Part shown: positions 1 to 6,466 of the stretch, one piece after another | How positions within the stretch are numbered: the stretch's first letter is position 1 | Layout of the letters: the number at the start of each line of letters is the position of its first letter | Assembly: GCA_944364705.1 (NCBI GenBank) | Contig: CALVWH010000009.1 | Location: 1 to 10,859, forward strand | DNA: 10,859 nt | Direction of reading: 5' to 3' | DNA from: an uncultured Bacilli bacterium | Lineage (GTDB): Bacteria; Bacillota_I; Bacilli_A; RF39; UBA660 | Program-made: the position numbers and the translations under genes | Notes under the pieces: generated by a model | The model's input: only the letters and a program-made list of their open reading frames with translations | The model's database searches: none | What the model was told of the DNA's origin: nothing

Positions 1-471
1 AAACCTAAATTAGTAAAAGATCCTAACTGTAATAATTTAAGACTTGATAGTTTTGAAATTGAAGATGCCTTTTTAGAACAGTTATTTGCGATGTCTTTAG
101 ATGAAAATTTGTTTAGAGAAACATTTCATTTATCAAAAACGAATCTTGAAGATGAACTAAAAATAAGATTAGAAAAAACTGGTAAGAAAATAGAAAACTT
201 AATTCAATTATTATCAGAAGATATTGCTAAGACAGAAATAAAGATAGAATTAGAAAAGCTAATAGAAAAAAAGACAAATATAACAAAAGAGCTAGAAGAT
301 ATAAAAGAAAAAGAGCATACGGAAAAAAGTTATGAAGAAATAAAAAATCTAAATAAAGTATGGACTCACTTAGAGTTTAAAGAAAAAAGATGCATCATTG
401 AAGGACTACTTGATAAAATAATTGTTGATGGTAATACTTTAAAAATATACTGGAATGTTAGTGAGAACTAA
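1..471 (+). CDS. Large serine recombinase, C-terminal part only (5' end outside window)
   Basis: The frame is open from base 1 and ends at TAA 469-471, leaving 156 residues. They begin with a short stretch typical of the end of the recombinase zinc ribbon (KDPNCNNLRLDSFEIEDAFL, one Cys visible), followed by a Lys/Glu-rich coiled-coil segment of about 75 residues, and close with the family's usual end: a region around FKEKRCIIEGLLDKIIVD and a final beta-strand LKIYWNV. The catalytic serine domain is not in the window. Known for the family: these enzymes join attP and attB through a two-base stagger to integrate and excise an element. The sequence is only distantly like the two complete recombinases further right, so it probably belongs to an independent element. 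The 3' end lies about 40 bp from the junction with the permease gene. Confidence 0.85.
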   Translation, partial: KPKLVKDPNCNNLRLDSFEIEDAFLEQLFAMSLDENLFRETFHLSKTNLEDELKIRLEKTGKKIENLIQLLSEDIAKTEIKIELEKLIEKKTNITKELEDIKEKEHTEKSYEEIKNLNKVWTHLEFKEKRCIIEGLLDKIIVDGNTLKIYWNVSEN

Positions 472-513
472 CATAAAAAATATAGTCTTTTCTCTCCATA
501 TGTCTTATACCCC
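1..513 (+). mobile_element. Right end of a serine-recombinase element (E1) inserted in the ABC permease gene
   Basis: Only the right end is in the window. It holds the 3' end of a large serine recombinase and then about 40 bp of non-coding DNA up to a CCCC run at 510-513, where the minus-strand permease frame is cut in the middle of its conserved C-terminal region. The recombinase lies 3'-end-first against the junction, as in element E3. The breakpoint base is inferred: the permease frame is recognisable up to the Gly codon at 513-511, and the next codons (GTA TAA) give a stop at once. The left end, and the rest of the permease, should lie outside the window to the left. Confidence 0.75.
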
Positions 514-1131
514 GATCAAAGACATACTGACATTAATCTTTAATGCACTGATAAAAATTGGAAAATTTGCTGGAAAAATAAGAGAAAAGAAAATCTGTAT
601 TTTTTTTGCTTTCCAAGATTTTAATAAATTAATTTTATTTGGATCTACACTTCGAAACCCATCATAAACATTAATAATCGTAATAATCACAGAAATTAAT
701 AAAGCCATGATTACAATCGAATTCATATTCGCACCAATCCAAATAATTAAAATTGGACCTAAAGCAACTTTTGGTAAACTATTAATAACCGTTAAATACG
801 GATCAAAAATCTTCGCAATCTTAGGAAACCACCAAAAAATAGAAGCAATAAAAATTCCTAAAACCGTTCCAAAGAAAAAACTAATAACCGTTTCATAAAT
901 CGTAATTCCAATATGCCTCCACAAATTATTTTGTTCCTGCAAAGAAACAATCGTCTGTAAAATATCCTTAGGACTAGAAGTAATAAACGTATTAATCTTC
1001 CCTTGATCTGCTAAAAACTGCCACAAAAATAAAATCGCAAACACAATGAAAACTTGAAAGAAAAGAACCAAATATTTTTCTCTTTTTCTCTTTTTTAAAT
1101 ATATCTTATGTTCCTGACTATACATGAACAT
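505..1131 (-). pseudogene. ABC transporter permease (SsuC/ThiX-like), 3' end cut off by element E1
   Basis: Inner-membrane permease of the NitT/TauT importer family (BPD_transp_1). A hydrophobic segment near residues 23-42 is followed by several more, and the EAA-loop region that docks on the ATPase is recognisable (around LLKSWKAKKIQIFFSLIFPA). The frame stops at SLIGV, where family members continue with a Gly-Glu motif and one or two more membrane segments, so roughly 45-50 residues are missing. The TAA at 507-505 is supplied by element DNA. A TTG at 1134 and ATGs at 1131 and 1125 are possible starts; GGAAAGAG lies just upstream of the ATG at 1131. The 5' end overlaps the ATPase stop, as expected for a coupled operon. 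No stop or frameshift occurs before the junction. As it stands the product would be an incomplete channel. Confidence 0.85.
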
Positions 1132-1864
1132 CAATCTCTTTCCATATTAAATCATGATAATATGTATATTTAGGATCCTTTCGATTTTCCGTAGGAAGCT
1201 TTTTTTCTTTCAAAACAATATCAATTTCTTTTTTTATATGACCTGGTCTTTTCGATAAAACCAAAACCTTATCAGACATCGTAATTGCTTCTTCAATACT
1301 ATGCGTAACCATAATCGCACTTTTCTTCTCTTTTTTAATAATCTGATACACATCATCCGATAAAATTAATCGCGATTGATAGTCAAGTGCACTAAACGGT
1401 TCATCAAGTAAAATAATATCTGGATTTGTAGCCAATGTACGAATCAAAGATACCCTTTGCCTCATTCCACCAGATAAATTCTGTGGATAACTATAAATAA
1501 AATCTTTTAATCCATACTTTTCAAGTAAAGAAATCACTCGCTGTTTATTTTCCTTATTACATTCTTTTTTGATTTTCAAAGGAAGTAAACAATTATCCAA
1601 AACCGATAACCAAGAAAACAAAGCATCTTGCTGAGGCATATAACCAATCTTAGCTTGAGAAGTAAAAGAAATATCTCCAGAAGACTTTTTTTCAATATCC
1701 GCTAAAATGGATAATATGGTTGATTTTCCACATCCGGATGGTCCAACCATCGATACAAATTCTCCATCCGACAACGTAAAAGAAAAATTATCCACAGCAA
1801 AAATTTCTTGTTTTGGTGTATGATAAATTTTCTTTAAATTTTTTACTTCTAATAATTTTTTCAT
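1118..1864 (-). CDS. ABC importer ATP-binding protein, NitT/TauT family (SsuB/TauB-like)
   Basis: Cytoplasmic ATPase (248 aa, full length for the family) that powers import of a small organic substrate; the substrate cannot be told from the sequence. All motifs are present: Walker A GPSGCGKST (41-49), Q-loop around MPQQD (76-80), signature LSGGMRQR (130-137), Walker B and D-loop IILLDEPFSALD (150-161), and switch His188 in VTHSIEEA. The ATG overlaps the stop of the binding-protein gene as ATGA (1861-1864), and its own stop overlaps the permease start, so all three genes form one translationally coupled operon. It is the only operon member whose reading frame is unbroken. With both neighbours interrupted it has no complete partner in the window. 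SsuB, TauB, ThiZ and related names cannot be separated here. Confidence 0.93.
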   Translation of the reverse strand: MKKLLEVKNLKKIYHTPKQEIFAVDNFSFTLSDGEFVSMVGPSGCGKSTILSILADIEKKSSGDISFTSQAKIGYMPQQDALFSWLSVLDNCLLPLKIKKECNKENKQRVISLLEKYGLKDFIYSYPQNLSGGMRQRVSLIRTLATNPDIILLDEPFSALDYQSRLILSDDVYQIIKKEKKSAIMVTHSIEEAITMSDKVLVLSKRPGHIKKEIDIVLKEKKLPTENRKDPKYTYYHDLIWKEIDVHV

Positions 1865-2424
1865 GATTTTTTTGAATACGTATTATCAACTAATTTATCA
1901 AATGGAGCACGTTTTTCCAATTCTCCAGCATTTTCCATAATATCCATAATATGATTAAAATCTTTTTCTTCAATGTAAGTAGTTGTAAACCAAGAGTCAA
2001 TTTCTCTATGACGTTTTACAATCTTTGTCAAATCCTGAAGAGAAGTATCTGGAAATTGATCTAAAATCACTTTAGCAACCTCTTCATCACTATGACTATG
2101 TACATAATCTAACCCTTTTTGAATCGCCTTCTGAAATCCTTCAATTACTTCTGGATTCTCTTCCATATAACTTTTTCTAGCATTATATGCAGTATAAGGT
2201 ACAACACCACCTAATTCTCCTATGGATGCTACAACATACCCTACCCCTTCTTTTTCAAGATCTAAAGCATTCGGTTCAAACAAAGCAACAAAATCACCAG
2301 TTCCACTAATAAACGCACCACTCATCGCAGCAAAAGCAATACTCGTATCAATAGTTACATCTTTTTTTGGATCAATTCCATTCTGCGAAAGAGCATATTC
2401 CAATGTCATCTCTGGCATACCACC
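1861..2424 (-). pseudogene. Substrate-binding protein, C-terminal piece (residues 144-330 of the rebuilt protein)
   Basis: Third of three pieces of one NMT1/SsuA-like periplasmic-type binding protein. It starts inside the conserved GG(R/K)xGGMPEMTLEYAL region and runs through ISGTGDFVALFEPNA and VPYTAYNARKSYM to a lysine-rich end. The three codons before GGT (ATC CGA ACG) come from element E2, not from the host gene. An ATG at 2436 could in principle start translation, but I see no ribosome binding site before it. The frame has no stops or shifts and ends in ATGA overlap with the ATPase gene. It joins in frame to the middle piece at 5083-5306 if E2 is removed. Confidence 0.92.
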
Positions 2425-2432
2425 CGTTCGGA

Positions 2433-2443
2433 TCATAAAGAGA
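2433..2443 (+). repeat. Left inverted arm of E2 attachment site
   Basis: TCATAAAGAGA lies 8 bp inside the left CC core of E2 and matches the reverse complement of the right arm at 9 of 11 positions. In a circular E2 the two arms would face each other across the core, as in attP sites of large serine recombinases. The role is inferred from position and symmetry. Confidence 0.6.
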
Positions 2444-2465
2444 TGATAAAAACATAAAGTATATT

Positions 2466-2478
2466 AGGTGAGTTTATG
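2466..2478 (+). promoter_or_regulatory. Ribosome binding site of the short ORF in E2, shared layout with E3
   Basis: AGGTGA, then four bases, then ATGAA. Element E3 has the same arrangement at 6361-6373, and in both a TT precedes AGGTGA. GGTGA-type sites also precede tsaE in the host part, so the motif alone is ordinary; the identical spacing in the two elements is what stands out. Confidence 0.6.
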
Positions 2479-2592
2479 AAAATAACATGTATTTTTAATC
2501 CAAAAGGACAAAATTTGAAACAAGTAATCGAAACATACATTAAACAAGAAAAAAAACAAATACTGGAAGACGATGGAAAGGAATTTTTATGA
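2476..2592 (+). CDS. Short ORF (38 aa) coupled to the E2 recombinase
   Basis: Starts MKITCIFNPKGQ and ends in a charged helical stretch rich in Lys, Glu and Gln. AGGTGA lies four bases before the ATG, and its TGA overlaps the recombinase ATG as ATGA (2589-2592), so the two are probably translated together. Short ORFs of this kind directly ahead of serine recombinases are seen in other Bacillota elements, from memory and without a database check; I know no proven function. A recombination directionality factor, a recombinase regulator or simply a leader for translational coupling are all possible. E3 has a counterpart in the same place (6371-6466). Confidence 0.65.
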   Translation: MKITCIFNPKGQNLKQVIETYIKQEKKQILEDDGKEFL

Positions 2593-3974
2593 TACCTTCT
2601 CATTTTCTTGTAGGAATTTATATTCGCTTATCTAGAGAAGATGAAAAAGAAAAAGAAAGCAGTAGTGTTGAAAGTCAGCGGTCCTACTTAAAAGACTATA
2701 TAGAAAAAAAAGGATATCAACTAATAAAAGAATATACCGATGACGGCTATACTGGAACAAATTTCCAACGTCCTGGATTTCAAGAATTGTTAAACGATAT
2801 AAAAACAAAAAAAATCAACATGATCCTAGTAAAAGATCTATCAAGATTAGGACGGAATAACAGCCAAGTTAGCTTTTATTTAGACGAATACTTTCCCCTT
2901 TATAACATCCGTTTTGTTGCGATTGATAATGATTATGATTCATTTATCCAAAATGCTTCAAAAGAATATGCATGGCTTACCAATGGAATTAACGAAACTT
3001 ATTGTCTAGACATTTCCAAAAAAGTCAGAAGTGCCTTAAAAATTCGAAAAGAAAAAGGACTTTTTACCGGATGGAAAGCCCCTTATGGATATCAAAAAGA
3101 TCCAAAAAACCCACACAAACTCATAATAGATCCAAAAGCAAGCAAAATTGTAAAGCAAATTTTCTTTCTTGCCTATCAAGGAAATCGTCCCAATAAGATT
3201 GCTACCATATTATCAAATAAACACATTTTACCTCCAAGCAGCTACGCAAATCCATCAAAAAAAGAAACATTGACTTCACATCTTTGGTCTTCGAAAACCA
3301 TCCAAGACATTCTAACAAACGAAACATATCTCGGTAATCTAACCCAAGGAAAACGAAAAAAAATAAACTACAAATTAAAAAAAGAAATTCGCATTCCCAA
3401 AGAAGATTGGATCGTTGTTCCAAATACACACCAACCAATCATCGATCATGATCTTTTTTGGTTCATCCAAGAAAGATTAAAAAAAAGCACCCCTTATCCC
3501 AAAAAAGAAAAAAAATTACTTAGTGACTTTCTTTTTTGTAAAGAATGCCAACATAAAATAAGCATCATTCAAAGCAAAGACAAAAAAAGATTTTATTGCA
3601 ATTGTTCTTATTATAAAAAATATAGTAAACTTCATGCATGTACTCCGCATACTCTAAATTATCAAACCTTAGAAAACAATATTTTAAATATCATCCAAAA
3701 CCTTTTCCAGCAAATCGATTTTTCTTCCATAAAGTTAGACTCTTCCATAATCCAAAAACAAAGAAAAAAAATAGAAAAAGAACTTTTAACTGCGAATGCT
3801 ATCCTAGATCAAGCCTATATGGATCAAACAACAAAAAAAATCGATTCCAACCAATATCAAAGAATTACTTCTAAAATAAATAGTGAAATCAACCACTTAA
3901 ATTCTTTAAAAGAAGATCTACAAAACAAAGAAAAAAATTCAAAACAACACCTTTCTGATTTTTTAAAATTATAA
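2589..3974 (+). CDS. Large serine recombinase of E2, cut short by an in-frame stop
   Basis: Site-specific DNA integrase/excisionase, 461 residues as read. The resolvase domain (about 5-155) has catalytic Ser15 in YIRLSRED, then GYTGTNFQRPGF and KDLSRLGRN. The recombinase domain follows (about 165-295, with YGYQKDP and EDWIVVPNTHQPII), then a zinc ribbon (Cys317, Cys320, Cys337/339, Cys351) and a coiled coil (about 385-450). The frame then meets TAA at 3972-3974, although the same frame continues for another 37 codons with a normal recombinase ending. Read through, it would be 499 aa, against 501 for the E3 enzyme, which is clearly homologous along the whole length. AAGGAA lies ahead of the ATG. 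Whether the shortened enzyme still works is unknown; the catalytic and DNA-binding domains remain. Confidence 0.9.
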   Translation: MIPSHFLVGIYIRLSREDEKEKESSSVESQRSYLKDYIEKKGYQLIKEYTDDGYTGTNFQRPGFQELLNDIKTKKINMILVKDLSRLGRNNSQVSFYLDEYFPLYNIRFVAIDNDYDSFIQNASKEYAWLTNGINETYCLDISKKVRSALKIRKEKGLFTGWKAPYGYQKDPKNPHKLIIDPKASKIVKQIFFLAYQGNRPNKIATILSNKHILPPSSYANPSKKETLTSHLWSSKTIQDILTNETYLGNLTQGKRKKINYKLKKEIRIPKEDWIVVPNTHQPIIDHDLFWFIQERLKKSTPYPKKEKKLLSDFLFCKECQHKISIIQSKDKKRFYCNCSYYKKYSKLHACTPHTLNYQTLENNILNIIQNLFQQIDFSSIKLDSSIIQKQRKKIEKELLTANAILDQAYMDQTTKKIDSNQYQRITSKINSEINHLNSLKEDLQNKEKNSKQHLSDFLKL

Positions 3975-4088
3975 CATCCCAATAACACACTTTTATATTA
4001 TTTAATTGATAAAATTCTTATTAACGAAAAAAAAGAAATTGAAATTTATTTTAAATTTTCTAACGATATCTTAATCAAAAATTCTTAG
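3972..4088 (+). pseudogene. Detached 3' tail of the E2 recombinase frame
   Basis: Directly after the TAA at 3972 the same frame stays open to TAG 4086-4088 and encodes LLYYLIDKILINEKKEIEIY, the family's usual C-terminal end. It aligns with FLCFIIEKILITKNKDIKIY at the end of the E3 recombinase. No frameshift is needed: a single base change to TAA accounts for the break. Confidence 0.85.
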
Positions 4089-4106
4089 AAAAAATTAATT
4101 TTACAC

Positions 4107-4135
4107 TTGAAATCTAAAAAAAACTATTGTATATT
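4107..4135 (+). promoter_or_regulatory. Probable sigma-A promoter for the nuclease gene
   Basis: TTGAAA at 4107-4112 and TATATT at 4130-4135 are separated by 17 bp, close to consensus. The expected start of transcription is near 4142, followed by AAAGGA (4152-4157) and the ATG at 4164. The nuclease therefore has its own promoter and need not depend on recombinase transcription. Confidence 0.7.
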
Positions 4136-4163
4136 GGTTTTAATAAAATAGAAAGGACACAAG

Positions 4164-4901
4164 ATGAAGAAGTATTATAAAAGAAAGAAAAATTCCGTAA
4201 TTGCTGGTATTCTTTTTCTAGTATGTTTCATAGCAGGAGGATTTTCTTTATATCAAGAAGATATTTCTAACCTTTTTGCAAAAGAAAAAGAACCAATTCA
4301 AGCTTCTTATACCCTAGAAGATATACCAGAATATAATGGAAATGACTATATTATTTTAAATAACAATGAGCCAGATTTCACCGAAGAAGACTTTACCTTT
4401 ACTGGAGAAGAATATAGCGATTTAGACGCTCTTGGACGATGTGGAGTAGCAAAAGCTAGAGTAGGAATCGAAACCATGCCAACCGAAGAAAGAGGCAGTA
4501 TTGGTATGATTAAGCCTTCTGGATGGCACACCGTAAAATACGACATCGTTAGTGGAAAATATCTTTATAATCGATGTCATCTTATTGGTTACCAATTAAC
4601 AGGAGAAAACGCCAATCCTAAAAATTTAATTACTTGTACTCGAAGTATGAATACCGAAGGAATGCTAGAATTTGAAAATCAAGTAGCCGACTACATTGAA
4701 ACCACCAAAAATCATGTTTTATACCGAGTAACTCCGATTTTTGAAGGAAATAATTTACTAGCAACCGGTGTTCAAATGGAAGCAAAATCCATCGAAGATA
4801 ACGGAAAAGGAATAAAATTTAACGTTTTTGTTTACAATGTACAAGATGGAATAAAAATTCAATATTCCACTGGAGAAAGCGAACTAGAAAAAGATTCTTA
4901 A
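4164..4901 (+). CDS. Membrane-anchored DNA/RNA non-specific endonuclease (EndA/Spd-like)
   Basis: A basic N-terminus and a hydrophobic stretch (about 12-30) make an N-terminal membrane anchor or signal, leaving the nuclease domain outside the cell. The core is the beta-beta-alpha-Me family (Endonuclease_NS): YNRCHLIGYQLTGENANP with catalytic His139 (the DRGH motif in its NRCH form), then NLITCTRSMN with the metal-binding Asn163 expected 24 residues on, and a following acidic helix (MLEFENQVADYI). Relatives include pneumococcal EndA and streptococcal DNases such as Spd1. They degrade extracellular DNA; EndA acts in DNA uptake. The length (245 aa) fits. A strong promoter and AAAGGA lie upstream and a terminator overlaps the stop. 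It is cargo of E2: a possible role is defence, competitor or NET-DNA degradation, or nutrient release, but which one is inference. Confidence 0.9.
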   Translation: MKKYYKRKKNSVIAGILFLVCFIAGGFSLYQEDISNLFAKEKEPIQASYTLEDIPEYNGNDYIILNNNEPDFTEEDFTFTGEEYSDLDALGRCGVAKARVGIETMPTEERGSIGMIKPSGWHTVKYDIVSGKYLYNRCHLIGYQLTGENANPKNLITCTRSMNTEGMLEFENQVADYIETTKNHVLYRVTPIFEGNNLLATGVQMEAKSIEDNGKGIKFNVFVYNVQDGIKIQYSTGESELEKDS

Positions 4902-4917
4902 GACAAGAATCTTTTTT
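4888..4917 (+). terminator. Rho-independent terminator after the nuclease
   Basis: AAAAAGATTCT (4888-4898) pairs perfectly with AGAATCTTTTT (4906-4916) around a 7-base loop that contains the nuclease stop codon, followed by a T. The A-run and T-run on either side mean it could also stop transcription coming from the right. Confidence 0.85.
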
Positions 4918-4993
4918 AATTTCTTTTTTTATAATCAAAATATTCCCAAATACAATAAATAAAAAATTGAATCGAATCAATCAGAAATTGCAA
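4916..4993 (-). CDS. Possible 25-aa hydrophobic peptide in E2
   Basis: AAAGGAGGG (minus strand, around 5000-5008) is an almost perfect ribosome binding site, 8 bases ahead of a TTG at 4993. The frame reads MQFLIDSIQFFIYCIWEYFD and five more residues (YKKRN): a strongly hydrophobic stretch with a basic tail, the general look of small membrane peptides and type I toxins. TGATATAAG upstream could be an extended -10. The frame ends in the nuclease terminator. No family is recognised. It is short enough to be chance, and the ribosome binding site is the main support. Confidence 0.35.
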   Translation of the reverse strand: MQFLIDSIQFFIYCIWEYFDYKKRN

Positions 4994-5063
4994 AAAAATC
5001 CCTCCTTTGTTCTTTCTTATATCATTCAAGAAAAACAAAAGAAATCCTTTTTTCTAAACATAT

Positions 5064-5074
5064 TCTCTATAAGA
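5064..5074 (+). repeat. Right inverted arm of E2 attachment site
   Basis: TCTCTATAAGA lies 8 bp inside the right CC core (5083-5084). The reverse complement of the left arm is TCTCTTTATGA, with two mismatches. Over the full 19-bp half-sites 13 positions agree. Confidence 0.6.
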
Positions 5075-5082
5075 AACGATCC

Positions 5083-5306
5083 CCCTTTCTTCCACCGATG
5101 ATGTATTTTCCTTTTAAATCCTCCACAGTAAAGTTATCTATTTTTTCTCTAGCAACCAAGAAACTTCCATCTCTTTTGGTTAAACCAGCAAAATTTACTA
5201 AATAGTCCTTTTCTCCTTCGTTATAAACATAAATCGTAGCTTCACTTCCACAAAATCCAATCTCTACATCATTGGAAAGTACTGCAGCAGTTACTTTATC
5301 CGCACC
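5083..5306 (-). pseudogene. Substrate-binding protein, middle piece (residues 70-144 of the rebuilt protein)
   Basis: This stretch looks intergenic but on the minus strand encodes GADKVTAAVLSNDVEIGFCG, then SEATIYVYN, KRDGSFLVAREKI and DLKGKYIIGGRKG, which is the first-lobe region of an NMT1/SsuA-like binding protein. It is exactly the part lacking between the N-terminal piece (ending ILTSG) and the C-terminal piece (starting GGMPEM). The reading frame is clean and is bounded by the CC cores of E3 (5305-5306) and E2 (5083-5084). The frame runs open into E3 sequence upstream and stops in E2 at 5067-5069. It has no start or ribosome binding site of its own and is not expected to be made as a useful protein. 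Confidence 0.93.
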
Positions 5307-5318
5307 TGTGAAGAAAAA
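5307..5318 (+). repeat. Left inverted arm of E3 attachment site
   Basis: TGTGAAGAAAAA starts at the base after the left CC core and is the exact reverse complement of the right arm at 7941-7952. With CC between them the two arms form the attP predicted for circular E3. Confidence 0.8.
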
Positions 5319-5330
5319 AAATAAAACAAC

Positions 5331-5356
5331 AAAAAAAACTCTTAAGAGCTTTTTTG
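5331..5356 (-). terminator. Probable terminator of the DUF2935-type gene
   Basis: On the minus strand the gene's stop lies in a short palindrome CTCTTAAGAG with an A-run before it and eight T's after it. The GC part is short, so termination strength is uncertain. It lies at the left end of E3 and would also shield the broken host gene from transcription leaving the element. Confidence 0.5.
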
Positions 5357-6268
5357 AATATCTTCTGATAAATTATATAAAAAATAATTTATTTTTGTAT
5401 ACATGTTATCTAAAAAAATAGGTTCAATAACAAAATAAGCTTTTTTATCTAAAAGACTTTGTATACATCTTTGCATAAATCCTTGAAAATCTAAAACCAA
5501 TTCTTTTTCTTCTTTTGTTAACTGCAATTGATTATCTGGAGTTAAAGGTGTTTTCTTATATTTTTCTTCTGCACTTTGAAACCGTGTAATAAAATTACTA
5601 GCTTCTCTAGCAATTTCTTCGTTTCTAGGATCAATTAGTTTATAAAGAAAAACGGCAATCGTTTTCATAGAATTATTAAAAGCAAATTCATAGTTAATCG
5701 CAAACGTTGGATCTGATTTTACTTTTTGCATTACTCGGTCCAATTCTCCACGAAAAAGTTCTACATCATAAAACATAAATTCATACATGGTTGGATACGT
5801 ATAAGAAAAAACATCTTCTTTCCATAATTCGTTATATACCATTTGACTTAACGTAACAAAACGAGAAGCAATTTCATAAGATTCGTTATTTATACTCGTA
5901 ACTTCATTTTCTAATTCTGAAGATACCGACGTCACTTCTCCAGGTTTTAACGTTAATTCTTTTTTTGTAATATCCGTAGCAATCGGAACTTGAAATAACT
6001 TCTGTGTTAACTCTTCTAAAGGTAAGGTATACGGAGTAACAAAAATAGGATATTCAAAGGCTGTGGAAGGAAGTTTCCCGTCAGCAATTTTCATAAGCCT
6101 TCGTCCTAATTCTTCACAACGAAGAGCAAGATCATTTGCTTCTTGTATATATTTTGTTTCATGTGGAGGAAATGAAGTTTGAATATTAAAACAATATTCT
6201 CGTAACGATCTTAAAAAATATAAATTAATCCCAATCGACTGTTCTACATATTCACGATCATTTAACAA
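5342..6268 (-). CDS. DUF2935-type helical protein, cargo of E3
   Basis: About 308 residues, mostly alpha-helical, no signal peptide or membrane segment. The opening (REYVEQSIGINLYFLRSLRE), the middle (FVTPYTLPLEELTQKLF, then ITKKELTLKPGE) and the final helix (DKKAYFVIEPIFLDNMYTKI, then NYFLYNL) resemble, from memory, the two-repeat DUF2935 family of Bacillota, whose biochemical role is not known to me. Expected metal-ligand residues are not all obvious here. An ATG at 6292 would give 316 aa but has no ribosome binding site. A TTG at 6268 is preceded by AAAGGATGATAC, a good site at normal spacing, so I prefer it. It is divergent from the recombinase operon. As passenger of a small element it may benefit the host or element in a way the sequence does not reveal. 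Confidence 0.7.
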   Translation of the reverse strand: MLNDREYVEQSIGINLYFLRSLREYCFNIQTSFPPHETKYIQEANDLALRCEELGRRLMKIADGKLPSTAFEYPIFVTPYTLPLEELTQKLFQVPIATDITKKELTLKPGEVTSVSSELENEVTSINNESYEIASRFVTLSQMVYNELWKEDVFSYTYPTMYEFMFYDVELFRGELDRVMQKVKSDPTFAINYEFAFNNSMKTIAVFLYKLIDPRNEEIAREASNFITRFQSAEEKYKKTPLTPDNQLQLTKEEKELVLDFQGFMQRCIQSLLDKKAYFVIEPIFLDNMYTKINYFLYNLSEDIQKSS

Positions 6269-6360
6269 AGTATCATCCTTTCTATATCTCATAAAATTAT
6301 ATGTAAAAAATCAAAAAAAATGAAACTTATTTTTCTTTTTTTACTTTCATACAATAGCTT

Positions 6361-6373
6361 AGGTGATCCTATG
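6361..6373 (+). promoter_or_regulatory. Ribosome binding site of the short ORF in E3
   Basis: AGGTGA, four bases, ATGAA, preceded by TT: the same layout as in E2 at 2466-2480. A TACAAT at 6350-6355 resembles a -10 box but lies so close that its transcript would start inside the ribosome binding site, so the true promoter is uncertain. Confidence 0.55.
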
Positions 6374-6466
6374 AATATTCAAGAATTTTTTAACGAAGAA
6401 AACCTTTCTTTTGAAGAACTTCTCACGCAATTTTTAAAACAAAAGATAAAGGAAAAAGAAATATGA
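6371..6466 (+). CDS. Short ORF (31 aa) coupled to the E3 recombinase
   Basis: Begins MNIQEFFNEENLSFEELLTQ and ends in a Lys/Glu helix. The TGA overlaps the recombinase start as ATGA (6463-6466), and AGGTGA lies four bases before its ATG. It has the same position, overlap and leader as the 38-aa ORF of E2, but the first halves of the two peptides are not alike; only a helical, charged C-terminal part is shared in character. No function is recognised. The conserved arrangement argues that it is translated. Confidence 0.65.
   Translation: MNIQEFFNEENLSFEELLTQFLKQKIKEKEI

Larger units (their letters stand above)
2423..5084 (+). mobile_element. Serine-recombinase element E2 with nuclease cargo, inserted in the binding-protein gene
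   Basis: A 2,660-bp insertion bounded by CC (within CCC at 2423-2425 and CCCCC at 5081-5085). Left to right it holds a 38-aa ORF, a serine recombinase (nonsense-truncated), a membrane-anchored nuclease and a possible 25-aa peptide on the minus strand. Removing it joins AAG-GG of the middle binding-protein piece to T-GGT-ATG of the C-terminal piece in the right frame, restoring the family's RKGGMPEM. Choosing the first two C's as the core makes the imperfect inverted arms sit 8 bp on either side. The CC core is also used by E3, and the orientation is the same. Confidence 0.85.

Noticed and set aside
455..898. Plus-strand open frames over the permease
   Set aside because: They are antisense shadows of the permease gene, without starts or binding sites of their own.
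3972..4088. Programmed readthrough or recoding of TAA in the E2 recombinase
   Set aside because: TAA ends tsaD, rimI and other intact genes here, and no stimulatory structure is evident; a simple nonsense mutation is the plainer reading.
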